64,000 nt of DNA. It comes from RU20A sp042610495 (GTDB taxonomy: Bacteria; Pseudomonadota; Alphaproteobacteria; Rhizobiales; Rhizobiaceae). Shown piece by piece: positions 33,367 through 42,244 of the stretch. A model generated the notes under the pieces. The model was not told the DNA's origin. It was given only the letters and a program-made list of their open reading frames with translations, and did no database searches. The DNA is taken from positions 1-64,000 of the forward strand of contig NZ_JBHGAP010000001.1 of NCBI RefSeq assembly GCF_042610495.1. Reading direction: 5' to 3'. Both the position numbers and the translations under genes were made by a program. Positions within the stretch are counted from its first letter, which is position 1. Each line of letters opens with the position of its first letter.

Positions 33367-34650
33367 TCAAGGGGAGGCGGGTCTGGGAGCCGTATCATCC
33401 GGCACCATGTCCGCGTCGCCGGCCGCCTGTTGCAGCGTGCCGGCCGGATCGAGGCCCGGCTGCGGCATGGGGCTTGGCTGGAAATCGGTCTTTGCCACCA
33501 GCCCGTCGGCCGCATGGCGCTGCGAAATCCGCCAGGCCGCATAGCCGCCATAAAGCGCGAAATAGACCGCCAGCACCATGAAGAGCGCCGAGGGCCCGAA
33601 CGTATCCATCGCGGGCGCCACCATCAGCGGCCCGGAAATCGTGCCCATGCCATAGGTGATCATCATGCCCGAAGAGACCTCGACATAATCGGTCGGTGCC
33701 GCGAGGTCGTTGGCATGGGCGACGTTGAGCCCGTAGATCGGAAAGATCACGGCGCCGACCAAGGCCGCCACGACATAGCGTACCGAAGGCTCGCTGCCGG
33801 TGACCAGCACCATGGCGATGCAGGCGATGACACCGAAAATGCCGCAGCCGACCATGACGATGCGGCGGTCCATCCGGTCGGACGCCCGTCCGATCGGGAT
33901 CTGGGCGATGGAACTGCCGGCGAGCAGTGCTGCCAGAAGCGTCGCGCCCTCCGCCGTGGAAAGGCCGGTCTTCTGGGTGTAGACACCGCCGAGATTGAGC
34001 CAGGCGCCCGACAGCGCACCGGCCAGAAAGCCGCAGACGACAGCCGCCGGCGAGCGCCGGTAGAGGCCGACAATGTTGAAGCGCACCTTTGACGGTGCCG
34101 CCGGCAGCGGCGAAGCTGTCAACGCCGTCGGCAGAAGCGACAGCGAAAAGATGATGCCGCAGAGGATGAAGAGCGACGTGTTGGTGGGATCGCCGAGCGG
34201 CACGAGATACTGCCCGCCGATCGTGCCGACCATGGTGGTGATCAGGTAGAGCGAAAACAGCATGCCGCGGTTGTCATTCGTCACCCGCTCGTTCAGCCAG
34301 CTTTCGATGACGAGGTAGCTGCCGGAGATCGCAAAGCCGGAGATGAAGCGGAAAACGATCCAGGCCCGCCAGTCCACCACGAGGCCGCAGAGCAGCACGG
34401 CCACCGAAAGCAGCGTGATCAGCGCCGTGAACACCCTGACATGCCCGACCCGCGAGATGAGCCGCGAGGTGACGAAGCAGGAAAGCGTGAAGCCGATCGT
34501 ATAGCCCGTCGCAAACCAGGAGATGCTGAGCGTGGACCAGTGCTCGGCGACGGAGCGCACCGGCAGCACATAGCTCTGCAGCCCGAAACCCACCATCATC
34601 AGCAGCGTCGAGAGCATCAGGCTCAGAACCGAACCCAGGCTAGCAAACAT
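33367..34650 (-). CDS. MFS transporter (YcaD/UMF-like, 12 TM)
   Basis: A 427-residue major facilitator. Start at 34650 is fixed by ggagg eight bases upstream and the hydrophobic first helix (FASLGSVLSLMLSTLLMMVG). The loop motif GYTIGFTLSCFVTSRLISRVG between TM2 and TM3 and the SGSYLVIESWLNERVTNDNR region resemble the YcaD subfamily of unknown substrate. The C-terminal 45 residues are hydrophilic and Pro/Asp-rich (PSPMPQPGLDPAGTLQQ). Cytoplasmic membrane; likely exporter by family. Confidence 0.8.
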   Translation of the reverse strand: MFASLGSVLSLMLSTLLMMVGFGLQSYVLPVRSVAEHWSTLSISWFATGYTIGFTLSCFVTSRLISRVGHVRVFTALITLLSVAVLLCGLVVDWRAWIVFRFISGFAISGSYLVIESWLNERVTNDNRGMLFSLYLITTMVGTIGGQYLVPLGDPTNTSLFILCGIIFSLSLLPTALTASPLPAAPSKVRFNIVGLYRRSPAAVVCGFLAGALSGAWLNLGGVYTQKTGLSTAEGATLLAALLAGSSIAQIPIGRASDRMDRRIVMVGCGIFGVIACIAMVLVTGSEPSVRYVVAALVGAVIFPIYGLNVAHANDLAAPTDYVEVSSGMMITYGMGTISGPLMVAPAMDTFGPSALFMVLAVYFALYGGYAAWRISQRHAADGLVAKTDFQPSPMPQPGLDPAGTLQQAAGDADMVPDDTAPRPASP

Positions 34651-34844
34651 CAACGCCTCCCTGACAACACCGCCGACGACCGTCCGGCGGTGGCAACGCC
34701 CGACGCATGGCCCGAACCGCCCTAATCTGCGCCAAGCGGCCAATGCCTGTCCCGTGGAAAACGACAGATGATGGCGCAGGAACGGGGCACGCTCACACGC
34801 CCCCGCCTTCCGTTCCCCCCGAGGCGTTGCCCTCAAAACGCAAG

Positions 34845-34870
34845 CGGCCCCGGCGAAAAGGCCGGGGCCG
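34845..34870. terminator. Perfect 10-bp hairpin, terminator for the short minus-strand genes
   Basis: cggccccggc (34845-34854) and gccggggccg (34861-34870) with a gaaaag loop. On the minus strand it follows the stop of the 48-codon gene by about 120 bases and is followed by cttgcgttttg; on the plus strand by ataaaa. Confidence 0.6.
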
Positions 34871-34993
34871 ATAAAATCCGAACGGTTGCGAAGAAGCGAC
34901 CGTGCCTGTGTCGCGTCCCGTCGTTCCGGTCAGGAAAGTGCCGGCCAGACGGGTGATGGCGGCTTTGACACCTGAGAGCCGCGCTTCGGCTGT

Positions 34994-35140
34994 TTATTGC
35001 GGCAGCAGATTGCTGATGACGGGCTTGCGGGGCAGGGGCTGTCCGGCCAGGCGGCGATACTCGCGCGAGGCGCTGACGGCGGTGCGGATATCGGCGACGC
35101 CGGAGAGAAGCGTGCGGATCGGCGAAAGGACGGTGGTCAT
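34994..35140 (-). CDS. Short conserved-looking protein (48 aa), unknown function
   Basis: The frame reads MTTVLSPIRTLLSGVADIRT and continues to a basic, Pro-rich end (LAGQPLPRKPVISNLLPQ). It has a gagaaag box 13 bases before the ATG, rhizobial codon use (third-position G/C) and its own downstream terminator. The first half can form an amphipathic helix. I do not recognise a family. It follows another short gene on the same strand by 92 bases. It would be missed by annotation with a length cut-off. Confidence 0.5.
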   Translation of the reverse strand: MTTVLSPIRTLLSGVADIRTAVSASREYRRLAGQPLPRKPVISNLLPQ

Positions 35141-35232
35141 GGCTGGCTGTGTCTTTCTCAGGTATGGCGGGTCGGGACGTGTGACGTCAGGCGGCAGGGC
35201 GCGGGGGCGACGAATACGTCTCCGCGCAGGCC

Positions 35233-35409
35233 TTAGCGGACGATTGCTTCGGAAAAGATCGGGCAGGGACGGGAAATGCGGGCGTAGCCGATCGCGGTCA
35301 TCTGCTCGTTGGCTGCGCTGCCGGCGGCAAAGACAGGCGCGCGACGCACGCCGCCAACCTGGCGGAGCGTCTCGAAGCTGCTGTGAATCGGGCGAAAGCG
35401 GGCAGTCAT
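35233..35409 (-). CDS. Short protein (58 aa), unknown function
   Basis: The frame starts MTARFRPIHSSFETLRQVGG and ends ISRPCPIFSEAIVR. An aaggaaa box lies nine bases upstream of the ATG. The ATG overlaps the TGA of a 37-codon frame directly upstream (ATGA), which suggests translational coupling. Composition is rich in Arg and Ala with one Cys. No family recognised. Same strand and probably same transcript as the 48-residue gene downstream. Confidence 0.45.
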   Translation of the reverse strand: MTARFRPIHSSFETLRQVGGVRRAPVFAAGSAANEQMTAIGYARISRPCPIFSEAIVR

Positions 35410-35519
35410 GGCGGTTTCCTTATCCATTCCTCCCGTTCGTACATATTGCGTTGCAGCATGGATTCGACAAGGCCGCGCGCGGCGGCGCTGCCATGCGCAA
35501 TTTGCATGGCTTTTTTCAT
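35406..35519 (-). CDS. Possible 37-codon ORF coupled to the next short gene
   Basis: The frame reads MKKAMQIAHGSAAARGLVES and ends EREEWIRKPP with its stop overlapping the following ATG. No good ribosome binding site is seen, and the frame may be a leader peptide or chance. The gggagg-aatgg segment inside it serves as upstream region of the next gene. Confidence 0.25.
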   Translation of the reverse strand: MKKAMQIAHGSAAARGLVESMLQRNMYEREEWIRKPP

Positions 35520-35558
35520 CGATTGTTCATGTTTGAGGCAGGTTTGGCCTGGCCGGCC

Positions 35559-36446
35559 TCAGACCGGGCCGGCTTTCAGCGCCAGGAGGTCGGCCCAGAC
35601 CTGTTTCTTCTTTTCCGGCGTCGCAGCCATGTCCTGCGGATGATGGGTGGCAAGTGCTGCGACGGCATGGCCGTCGAACGTCATCGCCTGCCAGCGGCCC
35701 CTGAGGTCATGGATCGTCTCGTTGCTGTTGAAGAACAGGCGTGCGGTGAAATTGCCAAGCAGCAGCAGTTTCTGCGGGCGATAGAGTGCGATCTGCCGCT
35801 CGATGAAAGGACGGCAGATGTCGGCCTCCCGCGGTGTCGGCATGCGGTTTCCCGGCGGACGCCAGGCAATGGCGGTCGTCAATGTCACCGCCTCGCGGGT
35901 AAGCCCGATGCCGGCCAGCATCCGGTCGAGCATCGCGCCGGTCCGGCCCGAAAAGGGCCTGCCGTCGCGATCGTCATCGGCAAGCGGAATGGGCCCCACA
36001 ATCATCAGGGCGCGCCCCGGCTCACCTTCCGCAAACAGGGTAGAGCGAGCCGAATTCTTGAGGTTGCAGCCGGCAAAGCCGCGCATGACCTCCAGAAGCG
36101 CCTCGGGCGTCGCCGCGCCGGCAGCAAGCCGCCGCGCTTCCGCCACCGCCTGCTCGTCGGGTATGGTGACCGGCCCGGCAGGGGCGCTCGCGACGGGGGC
36201 GGCCTTTTGCCCTCTCTGCGATGCGGCGCGACCCTCGCCTGCGCGCGCCGCGCCACCCGTCTGTGGCCCCGTCTGTGCAAGGCCCTGTGCCGCCGGCATG
36301 CCCGCCTCACGGGCCTGCGCGCGGGGCGCCACGAAGCGATCGAGCGGGCTTTCCTCCAACAGCCACTCGACGCCCGCATCCGCGTTGAACGCGAGAAGGG
36401 CTGCCAGTTCCGCAGCGGAAAAATGGGCGAGAGTGTCGGAGGTCAT
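35559..36446 (-). CDS. Uracil-DNA glycosylase-like protein (family 4 type) with altered active-site motif
   Basis: A 295-residue protein whose second half matches the UdgA/family-4 glycosylase fold: FAGCNLKNSARSTLFAEGEP, RPFSGRTGAMLDRMLAGIGL, TAIAWRPPGNRMPT and ICRPFIERQIALYRPQKLLL. The canonical motif 1 (GEAPG) is replaced by VGPIPLADDD, and motif 2 (HPxxL) reads HHPQDM, so uracil excision is uncertain. Cysteine ligands for the usual 4Fe-4S cluster are only partly visible. The N-terminal 100 residues are low-complexity Ala/Gly/Gln. Function may have shifted within DNA repair. It stands alone, 181 bases from the divergent FIST gene. Confidence 0.65.
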   Translation of the reverse strand: MTSDTLAHFSAAELAALLAFNADAGVEWLLEESPLDRFVAPRAQAREAGMPAAQGLAQTGPQTGGAARAGEGRAASQRGQKAAPVASAPAGPVTIPDEQAVAEARRLAAGAATPEALLEVMRGFAGCNLKNSARSTLFAEGEPGRALMIVGPIPLADDDRDGRPFSGRTGAMLDRMLAGIGLTREAVTLTTAIAWRPPGNRMPTPREADICRPFIERQIALYRPQKLLLLGNFTARLFFNSNETIHDLRGRWQAMTFDGHAVAALATHHPQDMAATPEKKKQVWADLLALKAGPV

Positions 36447-36627
36447 GCTCGCATCTTAGCCGAAGCAGGGTCGGAAAGAACAGGGTCGAAAACTTTTTTG
36501 AGCCCGCATTTGACGCTTGCTAAGGCTGGAGCCCCTCGCACGGTTTTTGGTCAACGTCCTTAAAGCCTTGTTAAAAATGCGCTCCTAGCGTCGCGTTCGA
36601 CTTAAATTAGCGGAGGGCGATCGAGGG

Positions 36628-38745
36628 ATGTTTGCACGTTTGAGGACACGACGGTCCGCAGCGGCCGAACCGGCGGCATTGCCGGCAATGAAGCCCGCGC
36701 ATCCCGTCGCCGCTGAGGTGGATGGACTGAGGGCAGGGCAAGAGAATGCCGCACAGGCCAGGGCGGGCGAGCAGGATGTGTCCGCCGCGCGGGCTGCGGG
36801 CGATCCGATGCGCGTGCTGCGCACCGATGCGCGCCTGACGGGGGTCGATGCCTCCGCCTTCCTCTTTGCCGGACGGCCGGCGCGCTTTGCTTTCGTCTAC
36901 GTCTCGCCACATCTGGACTTTGCCAGTGTCTGCAAGCTGGTGCGCGAGCGCGCCGGCGCCGTGCCCTTCGTGGCGGCAACGACCGCCGGCGAACTCTGCG
37001 GCGGACCGCAGGCGCCCGGTCCGCTCTACTGCAAGGGCGGCGAAAGCTGGGACAACGTCATCGTCCAGATCTTCAGCCCCGACCTCCTCAGCGCCGTCTC
37101 CGTGCAGACGGTGCCGCTCAGCAATGCCGATATCCGCTCGGGCCAGATCCGGCTGACGCAGGCGCAGCGTGTTGCCGAAATGGCCGGCGCCCTGTCGCGC
37201 ATCCGATTGCCGTTCAGCGTCGATGCGCGCGATACGGTGGCCTTCACCCTGATCGACGGCCTCTCGGCCAGCGAAAACTATTTCATGGAAGCGATCTATG
37301 AATCGGGCCGCTTCCCCTGCCTGTTCGTCGGCGGCTCGGCCGGCGGCAAGCTCGATTTTCGCGAGACGCTTCTGGCCGCCGACGGGCGCCTGCTTCAGAA
37401 CCATGCCGTCATCGTTTTCGCCAAGACCGCACCCGGCATCCGCTACGGCGTGCTGAAAAGCCAGAACTTTACCCCCACCGGCAAATCGCTCGTCGTGCTG
37501 GAAGCCTCCGTCGAAACGCGCCAGGTTCGCGCGGCCGTCGATCCCGACACCGTCGAGGTCGTGCCGATCGTGGATGCCATGGCGCGCATGATGAACTGCC
37601 GCCCACAGGAACTGAACGACCGCCTCACGGGCTATACTTTCGCCCTGAAGATGGGCGGCGATCTCTTCATCCGCTCCGTGGCTGGCATCGATGTCGATCG
37701 CGGGACGGTCAATTTCTATTGCGACGTCAATCCGGGCGACGAGCTTCACCTCGTCCGCGCCACCGATTTCGCCGGCCAGACGACCTCCGACATGCGGGCC
37801 TTCTTTCAAAACAAGCCGAAGCCCGTCGCTGCCGTTCTCAACGACTGTATCCTGCGCCGCCTCAACAATGGTCGCGCCCTTTCCAGCCTCGACCACGCCT
37901 GGGACATTCCGGCAGCGGGCTTTTCCACCTTCGGCGAATTGCTGGGGATCAACGTCAACCAGACCCTGACCGCCGTCATTTTCTTCGAGGTGCCGGACGG
38001 CACGCCCTTCCACGATCCCTATGTCGACGGCTTCACGGCCCATTACGCGCGCTTTGCCCGCTATTTCACGGAATGCCGGCTGAGCCAGCAGCAATTGATC
38101 AACGGCCTACGCAAGAAGGTCATCGGCCGCCTGAAGGAATTCGTGGATCAGTCCAGCGGCCTTTCCAGCGAGCTCGACCAGGTCGTCAGCCAGACTGAAG
38201 GCGTGCGCCGGCGGGTGGAGGGCATGCGCGGCGAACTCGAAACCCGCATTGCCGGCGTCTCCGCCGGTGAAAGCCGCGGTGTCCTGAAGGAGGAATTCCT
38301 CAAGGTGGCCACCATGGTGCAGCGCCTGAACGACATTGTCGGCATCATCGATAAGATCACCATGCAAACCAACCTCCTCTCCCTCAACGCCACGATCGAA
38401 GCGGCACGCGCGGGGGAGGCGGGTCGCGCTTTCGCCATCGTCGCCAACGAGGTGCGCGGGCTGGCCACCGACACCAAGTCCACGCTCGACCGCAGCCGCG
38501 ATTCGCTGGCGCAGGTCGAAGGCAGCCTCAATGTGCTGGGCCAGCATATCCAGACATCGGAAGAACAGATCGACAGCGCCCAGCAGGGCTACTCCGACAT
38601 TTTCACCCGTCTCGGCGATCTCTTCGGCGGCTTCGAGCGCATCTCCGAAGTCATGCAGCAGGTGGAGCAGATGTCGCGCCAACAGCGCCACATGATGGCG
38701 CAGGTCGATCAGGACATGGAGCGGCTGAAACGCATCGAAGCCTGA
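36628..38745 (+). CDS. Cytoplasmic FIST-domain chemoreceptor-like signalling protein
   Basis: A 705-residue soluble protein without TM segments. After a variable 50-residue head comes a FIST_N domain (about 60-250; CLFVGGSAGGKLDFRETLLA near its end) and FIST_C (about 260-450), a sensory module thought to bind small ligands such as amino acids. A helical MCP-type signalling domain follows, with the hairpin tip IDKITMQTNLLSLNATIEAA and GRAFAIVANEVRGLATDTKS near residues 575-620. This tip contacts CheA/CheW in chemoreceptors. No methylation helices of classical length are apparent. Its N-terminus has ggag upstream. Probably senses an internal metabolite and feeds a chemotaxis-like array. Confidence 0.8.
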   Translation: MFARLRTRRSAAAEPAALPAMKPAHPVAAEVDGLRAGQENAAQARAGEQDVSAARAAGDPMRVLRTDARLTGVDASAFLFAGRPARFAFVYVSPHLDFASVCKLVRERAGAVPFVAATTAGELCGGPQAPGPLYCKGGESWDNVIVQIFSPDLLSAVSVQTVPLSNADIRSGQIRLTQAQRVAEMAGALSRIRLPFSVDARDTVAFTLIDGLSASENYFMEAIYESGRFPCLFVGGSAGGKLDFRETLLAADGRLLQNHAVIVFAKTAPGIRYGVLKSQNFTPTGKSLVVLEASVETRQVRAAVDPDTVEVVPIVDAMARMMNCRPQELNDRLTGYTFALKMGGDLFIRSVAGIDVDRGTVNFYCDVNPGDELHLVRATDFAGQTTSDMRAFFQNKPKPVAAVLNDCILRRLNNGRALSSLDHAWDIPAAGFSTFGELLGINVNQTLTAVIFFEVPDGTPFHDPYVDGFTAHYARFARYFTECRLSQQQLINGLRKKVIGRLKEFVDQSSGLSSELDQVVSQTEGVRRRVEGMRGELETRIAGVSAGESRGVLKEEFLKVATMVQRLNDIVGIIDKITMQTNLLSLNATIEAARAGEAGRAFAIVANEVRGLATDTKSTLDRSRDSLAQVEGSLNVLGQHIQTSEEQIDSAQQGYSDIFTRLGDLFGGFERISEVMQQVEQMSRQQRHMMAQVDQDMERLKRIEA

Positions 38746-38832
38746 GATCTTTCAGGGCGCGGTGGCGCGCGGGACCGGTCGTGGTCAAGGCCGGTTTCGG
38801 GCGTCGTCGCGCCCCTGTTTCGTGCGGCCATA

Positions 38833-38860
38833 TTGACGTTTACGTCAATGTCAATATTAT
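38833..38860 (+). promoter_or_regulatory. Promoter of etfD with overlapping 16-bp palindrome
   Basis: ttgacgtttacgtcaa (38833-38848) is a palindrome with 7-bp arms. Its first six bases (ttgacg) also form a -35 box, with tattat (38855-38860) 16 bases later as -10. Palindromes of this type resemble sites of MerR-family regulators (LiuR-like) of fatty and branched-chain acid breakdown in proteobacteria; ETF-QO belongs to that pathway. Regulator identity is inferred. Confidence 0.5.
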
Positions 38861-39029
38861 TCGCTGTCATCACCCCATGCGCATTGCGAAACGTTGCTGT
38901 CGCATCCCGGCTCGACAAGGCGTTTGCCATTTGCCATGACGGATTTGAGACGACGAGAGCGAGAGGGCCGGCGTAAGCCGGTCTGCAACCGACAGAGAAA
39001 GGCCGCGACACGCGGCGGGAGACGAGACG

Positions 39030-40691
39030 ATGAGCGACGCCACCGACCTTCCCGAACGCGAAAGCATGGAATTCGACGTTGTCATCGTCGGTGCCGGCCC
39101 GGCCGGGCTTTCGGCCGCGATCCGGCTGAAACAGGTCAATCCGGACCTGGCGGTCGTCGTGCTGGAGAAGGGCGCCGAAGTCGGCGCGCATATCCTGTCC
39201 GGCGCCGTGGTCGATCCAGTCGGCATCGATGCGCTGCTGCCCGGCTGGCGCGAGGAGGCCGACCACCCCTTCAAGACCGAAGTGACGGACGACCAGTTCC
39301 TGTTCCTCGGCCCGGCGGGTTCCGTGCGCCTGCCGAATGCCTTCATGCCGCCGCTGATGAACAATCACGGCAACTACATCGTCTCGCTGGGCAATGTCTG
39401 TCGCTGGCTCGCCGGCCACGCAGAGGCGCTCGGCGTCGAGATCTATCCGGGCTTTGCCGCCACCGAGCTGCTGTATAACGATTCCGGTGCCGTGATCGGT
39501 GTCGCCACGGGCGACATGGGCATCGAGCGCAATGGCGAGCCCGGCCCGAACTACACGCGCGGCATGGCGCTGATGGGCAAGTATGTGCTGATCGGCGAGG
39601 GCGTGCGCGGCTCGCTCGCCAAGCAGCTCATCGCCAAATTCGACCTGCAGAAGGATCGCGAGCCGCAGAAATTCGGCATCGGCCTCAAGGAACTCTGGCA
39701 GGTGAAGCCCGAGAACCACAAGCAGGGCCTCGTCCAGCACTCCTTCGGCTGGCCGCTCGGCATGAAGACCGGCGGCGGCTCCTTCCTCTACCACCTCGAA
39801 GACAACATGGTCGCCGTCGGCTTCGTCGTGCACCTCAACTACAAGAACCCCTATCTCTTCCCCTTCGAGGAGTTCCAGCGCTTCAAGACGCATCCGGCCA
39901 TCCGTGGCACGTTCGAGGGTGGCAAGCGGCTGTCCTACGGCGCCCGCGCCATCACCGAGGGCGGCTACCAGTCGGTGCCGAAGCTCTCCTTCCCCGGCGG
40001 CGCGCTGATCGGCTGCTCGGCCGGCTTCGTCAACGTGCCCCGCATCAAGGGCAGCCACAATGCCGTGCTCTCCGGCATGCTCGCCGCTGACCGCCTCGCT
40101 GCGGCCATCGCCGCCGGCCGCGCCAATGACGAGCCGGTGGAGATCGAAAATGACTGGCGCGCCAGCCTCATCGGCAAGGACCTGAAGCGGGTGCGCAACG
40201 TCAAGCCGCTCTGGTCGAAGTTCGGCACGGCGCTTGGCGTGGCGCTCGGTGGCATCGACATGTGGATCAACCAGATCTTCGGCACCTCGCCCTTCACGCT
40301 TGGCCACGGCAAGACCGACGCCGCCTCGCTGGAGCCGGCCGCCAAGCACCAGAAGATCGACTATCCGAAGCCGGATGGTGTGCTGACATTCGACCGTCTC
40401 TCCTCGGTGTTCCTGTCGAACACCAACCACGAGGAAGACCAGCCGATCCACCTGCAGCTGAAGAACCCGGAACTGCAGAAGACCTCCGAACTCGACGTCT
40501 ATGCCGGCCCCTCCACGCGCTACTGTCCGGCCGGTGTCTATGAATGGGTGGAGAAGGACGGCAAGGACGTCTTCGTCATCAACGCCCAGAACTGCGTCCA
40601 CTGCAAGACCTGCGACATCAAGGACCCCAACCAGAACATCAACTGGGTGCCCCCGCAGGGCGGCGAGGGGCCGGTCTATCCGAATATGTGA
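39030..40691 (+). CDS. etfD: Electron transfer flavoprotein-ubiquinone oxidoreductase (ETF-QO)
   Basis: A 553-residue membrane-associated oxidoreductase. FAD-binding motif DVVIVGAGPAGLSAAIRLKQ near the N-terminus; substrate/quinone domain (KELWQVKPENHKQGLVQHSF, GGALIGCSAGFVNVPRIKGS); C-terminal 4Fe-4S ferredoxin-type site with YCPAGVYEW and CVHCKTCDIKDPNQNINWV. It passes electrons from acyl-CoA and sarcosine-type dehydrogenases, via ETF, to ubiquinone. All four cluster cysteines are present. The ATG has gggagacgag upstream. Followed by a hairpin and a repeat. Confidence 0.93.
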   Translation: MSDATDLPERESMEFDVVIVGAGPAGLSAAIRLKQVNPDLAVVVLEKGAEVGAHILSGAVVDPVGIDALLPGWREEADHPFKTEVTDDQFLFLGPAGSVRLPNAFMPPLMNNHGNYIVSLGNVCRWLAGHAEALGVEIYPGFAATELLYNDSGAVIGVATGDMGIERNGEPGPNYTRGMALMGKYVLIGEGVRGSLAKQLIAKFDLQKDREPQKFGIGLKELWQVKPENHKQGLVQHSFGWPLGMKTGGGSFLYHLEDNMVAVGFVVHLNYKNPYLFPFEEFQRFKTHPAIRGTFEGGKRLSYGARAITEGGYQSVPKLSFPGGALIGCSAGFVNVPRIKGSHNAVLSGMLAADRLAAAIAAGRANDEPVEIENDWRASLIGKDLKRVRNVKPLWSKFGTALGVALGGIDMWINQIFGTSPFTLGHGKTDAASLEPAAKHQKIDYPKPDGVLTFDRLSSVFLSNTNHEEDQPIHLQLKNPELQKTSELDVYAGPSTRYCPAGVYEWVEKDGKDVFVINAQNCVHCKTCDIKDPNQNINWVPPQGGEGPVYPNM

Positions 40692-40698
40692 TGTGGCA

Positions 40699-40723
40699 GG
40701 CGGGGCGCGATGTCCGCCCCGCC
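40699..40723 (+). terminator. Terminator-like hairpin after etfD
   Basis: ggcggggc (40699-40706) pairs with gccccgcc (40716-40723), nine-base loop; a tttt run follows only 11 bases later, so termination strength is uncertain. Confidence 0.5.
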
Positions 40724-40764
40724 AAGGCCCTGTTTTACGGCGCACCCGCCAAACCACCCGCGCC

Positions 40765-40850
40765 GTCATCCTCGGGCCTGACCCGAGGATCCATTTCGCA
40801 AGCGTTTTCCGTGCCTTATGGATGCTCGGGTCAAGCCCGGGCAAGACGGG
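40765..40850. repeat. RIME-like rhizobial intergenic palindromic repeat, copy 1
   Basis: Two palindromic halves: gtcatcctcgggcctgaccc-gaggatcca and gatgctcgggtcaagcccgg-gcaagacgg. The same wording recurs at 43274-43357. Elements of this kind (Rhizobium intergenic mosaic elements) are dispersed in Rhizobiaceae genomes. Confidence 0.65.
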
Positions 40851-40864
40851 GCGAAGTGGATGCC

Positions 40865-42244
40865 CTACAGCAGTGTCCCGCTCAAGATGGCGAGCGCCAC
40901 CGTGAAGTAGATCACCAGACCGCTGACATCCACCAGCGTGGCGACGAACGGGGCAGAAGCGCTGGCCGGGTCGAATTTCAGCTTCTGCAGCAGGAAGGGC
41001 AGCATCGATCCGGCCATGGATCCGAAGGTGACGATGCCGATCAGCGCGGCGAAGACGGTTGCGCCCACCAGCATCCAGTGGCTGCCATAGTCGTAGAAGC
41101 CGGCCAGTTGCCAGACGGCGATGCGCACGAAGCCGACGGCGCCGAGGATGGAGCCGAGCGCGATCCCGGTCGGAAGTTCGCGCAGCGCCACCTTCCACCA
41201 GTCCTTCAGCTGCAATTCGCCGACGGCTAGCGCCCGGATGATGAGCGAGGTGGCCTGCGAGCCGGAATTGCCCCCGGAGCTCATGATCAGCGGCACGAAA
41301 AGCGTCAGCACGATCGCCTTTTCCAGCTCGGTTTCGAAATGCTGCATGGCGGTCGCCGTCAGCATTTCGCCGAGGAAGAGGGCGGCGAGCCAGCCGGCGC
41401 GCTTGCCGATCATGCCGCCGATGCCGATCTGCATGTAGGGCTTTCCGAGCGCTTCCATGCCGCCGTATTTCTGGGCGTCTTCGGTCGTGTCGGCGATCAT
41501 CGTGTCGATCACGTCGTCCACGGTAACAATGCCGAGCACGCGGCCGTAATCGTCCAGCACCGGCAGGGCCAGCAGGTTGTTGGCGCGGATCAGCCGGGCC
41601 ACTTCATCCTGACCCATCAGCGGGGTTGCGCTGACCACGCCATCCTTGCGGGCGAGATCGAGGATATCGGCCTCCGGATCGCCGGTGATGAGGCGGCGCA
41701 GCGTCACGACGCCGACGAGATTGTCGTGGCGTTCGTCGAGCACGTAGATGGCATAGACGGTTTCGCTGGCCCGCTCCACGCGGCGCACATGCGCCAGCGT
41801 TTCCCCGACCGTGAAGCCGGCGGGAACGCTGACGAATTCCGTCGTCATCATGGCGCCCGCCGTGCGGCGCGGATAGCTCATCAGATGTTCGACCGCACGC
41901 GCCGTGGCGGGGTCCAGCCGGGCAAAGATCTGGTTGCGCCGGCCGACATCGCCCATCGACTGGAAGAGGTCGGTCACGCGGTCGTGCGCCGTGCCCTTCA
42001 GCAGCTTCACGGCCTGGGCCGTCGGCAGGGCGGCCACGATGTCCGCAGCATCATGCAGCTCGGGGCGTGCGATCACGGCAAGCGCCTTGCTCTCGGGAAG
42101 AGAGGCAAGCAGCTGTGCGGCCTCTGCCGTGTCGAGCGCGTTGAGCTCATCGATACGATCAGACGTGCTGGGCGCATCGGTGCGTGTGTTGAGAAGATAG
42201 CGGGCGGCGCGGCCTGCCCGAACGGGAAAGTCCTGGATATTCAT
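40865..42244 (-). CDS. mgtE: Magnesium transporter MgtE
   Basis: A 459-residue MgtE-type Mg2+ channel: an N-terminal superhelical domain (LDTAEAAQLLASLPESKALA), two CBS domains (about 135-260; VYAIYVLDERHDNLVGVVTL and LALPVLDDYGRVLGIVTVDD) and five C-terminal TM helices with the pore segment LFVPLIMSSGGNSGSQATSL. The cytosolic domains close the pore when Mg2+ is plentiful. Full length. The 5' leader contains two small hairpins that might have a regulatory role. Confidence 0.92.
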   Translation of the reverse strand: MNIQDFPVRAGRAARYLLNTRTDAPSTSDRIDELNALDTAEAAQLLASLPESKALAVIARPELHDAADIVAALPTAQAVKLLKGTAHDRVTDLFQSMGDVGRRNQIFARLDPATARAVEHLMSYPRRTAGAMMTTEFVSVPAGFTVGETLAHVRRVERASETVYAIYVLDERHDNLVGVVTLRRLITGDPEADILDLARKDGVVSATPLMGQDEVARLIRANNLLALPVLDDYGRVLGIVTVDDVIDTMIADTTEDAQKYGGMEALGKPYMQIGIGGMIGKRAGWLAALFLGEMLTATAMQHFETELEKAIVLTLFVPLIMSSGGNSGSQATSLIIRALAVGELQLKDWWKVALRELPTGIALGSILGAVGFVRIAVWQLAGFYDYGSHWMLVGATVFAALIGIVTFGSMAGSMLPFLLQKLKFDPASASAPFVATLVDVSGLVIYFTVALAILSGTLL

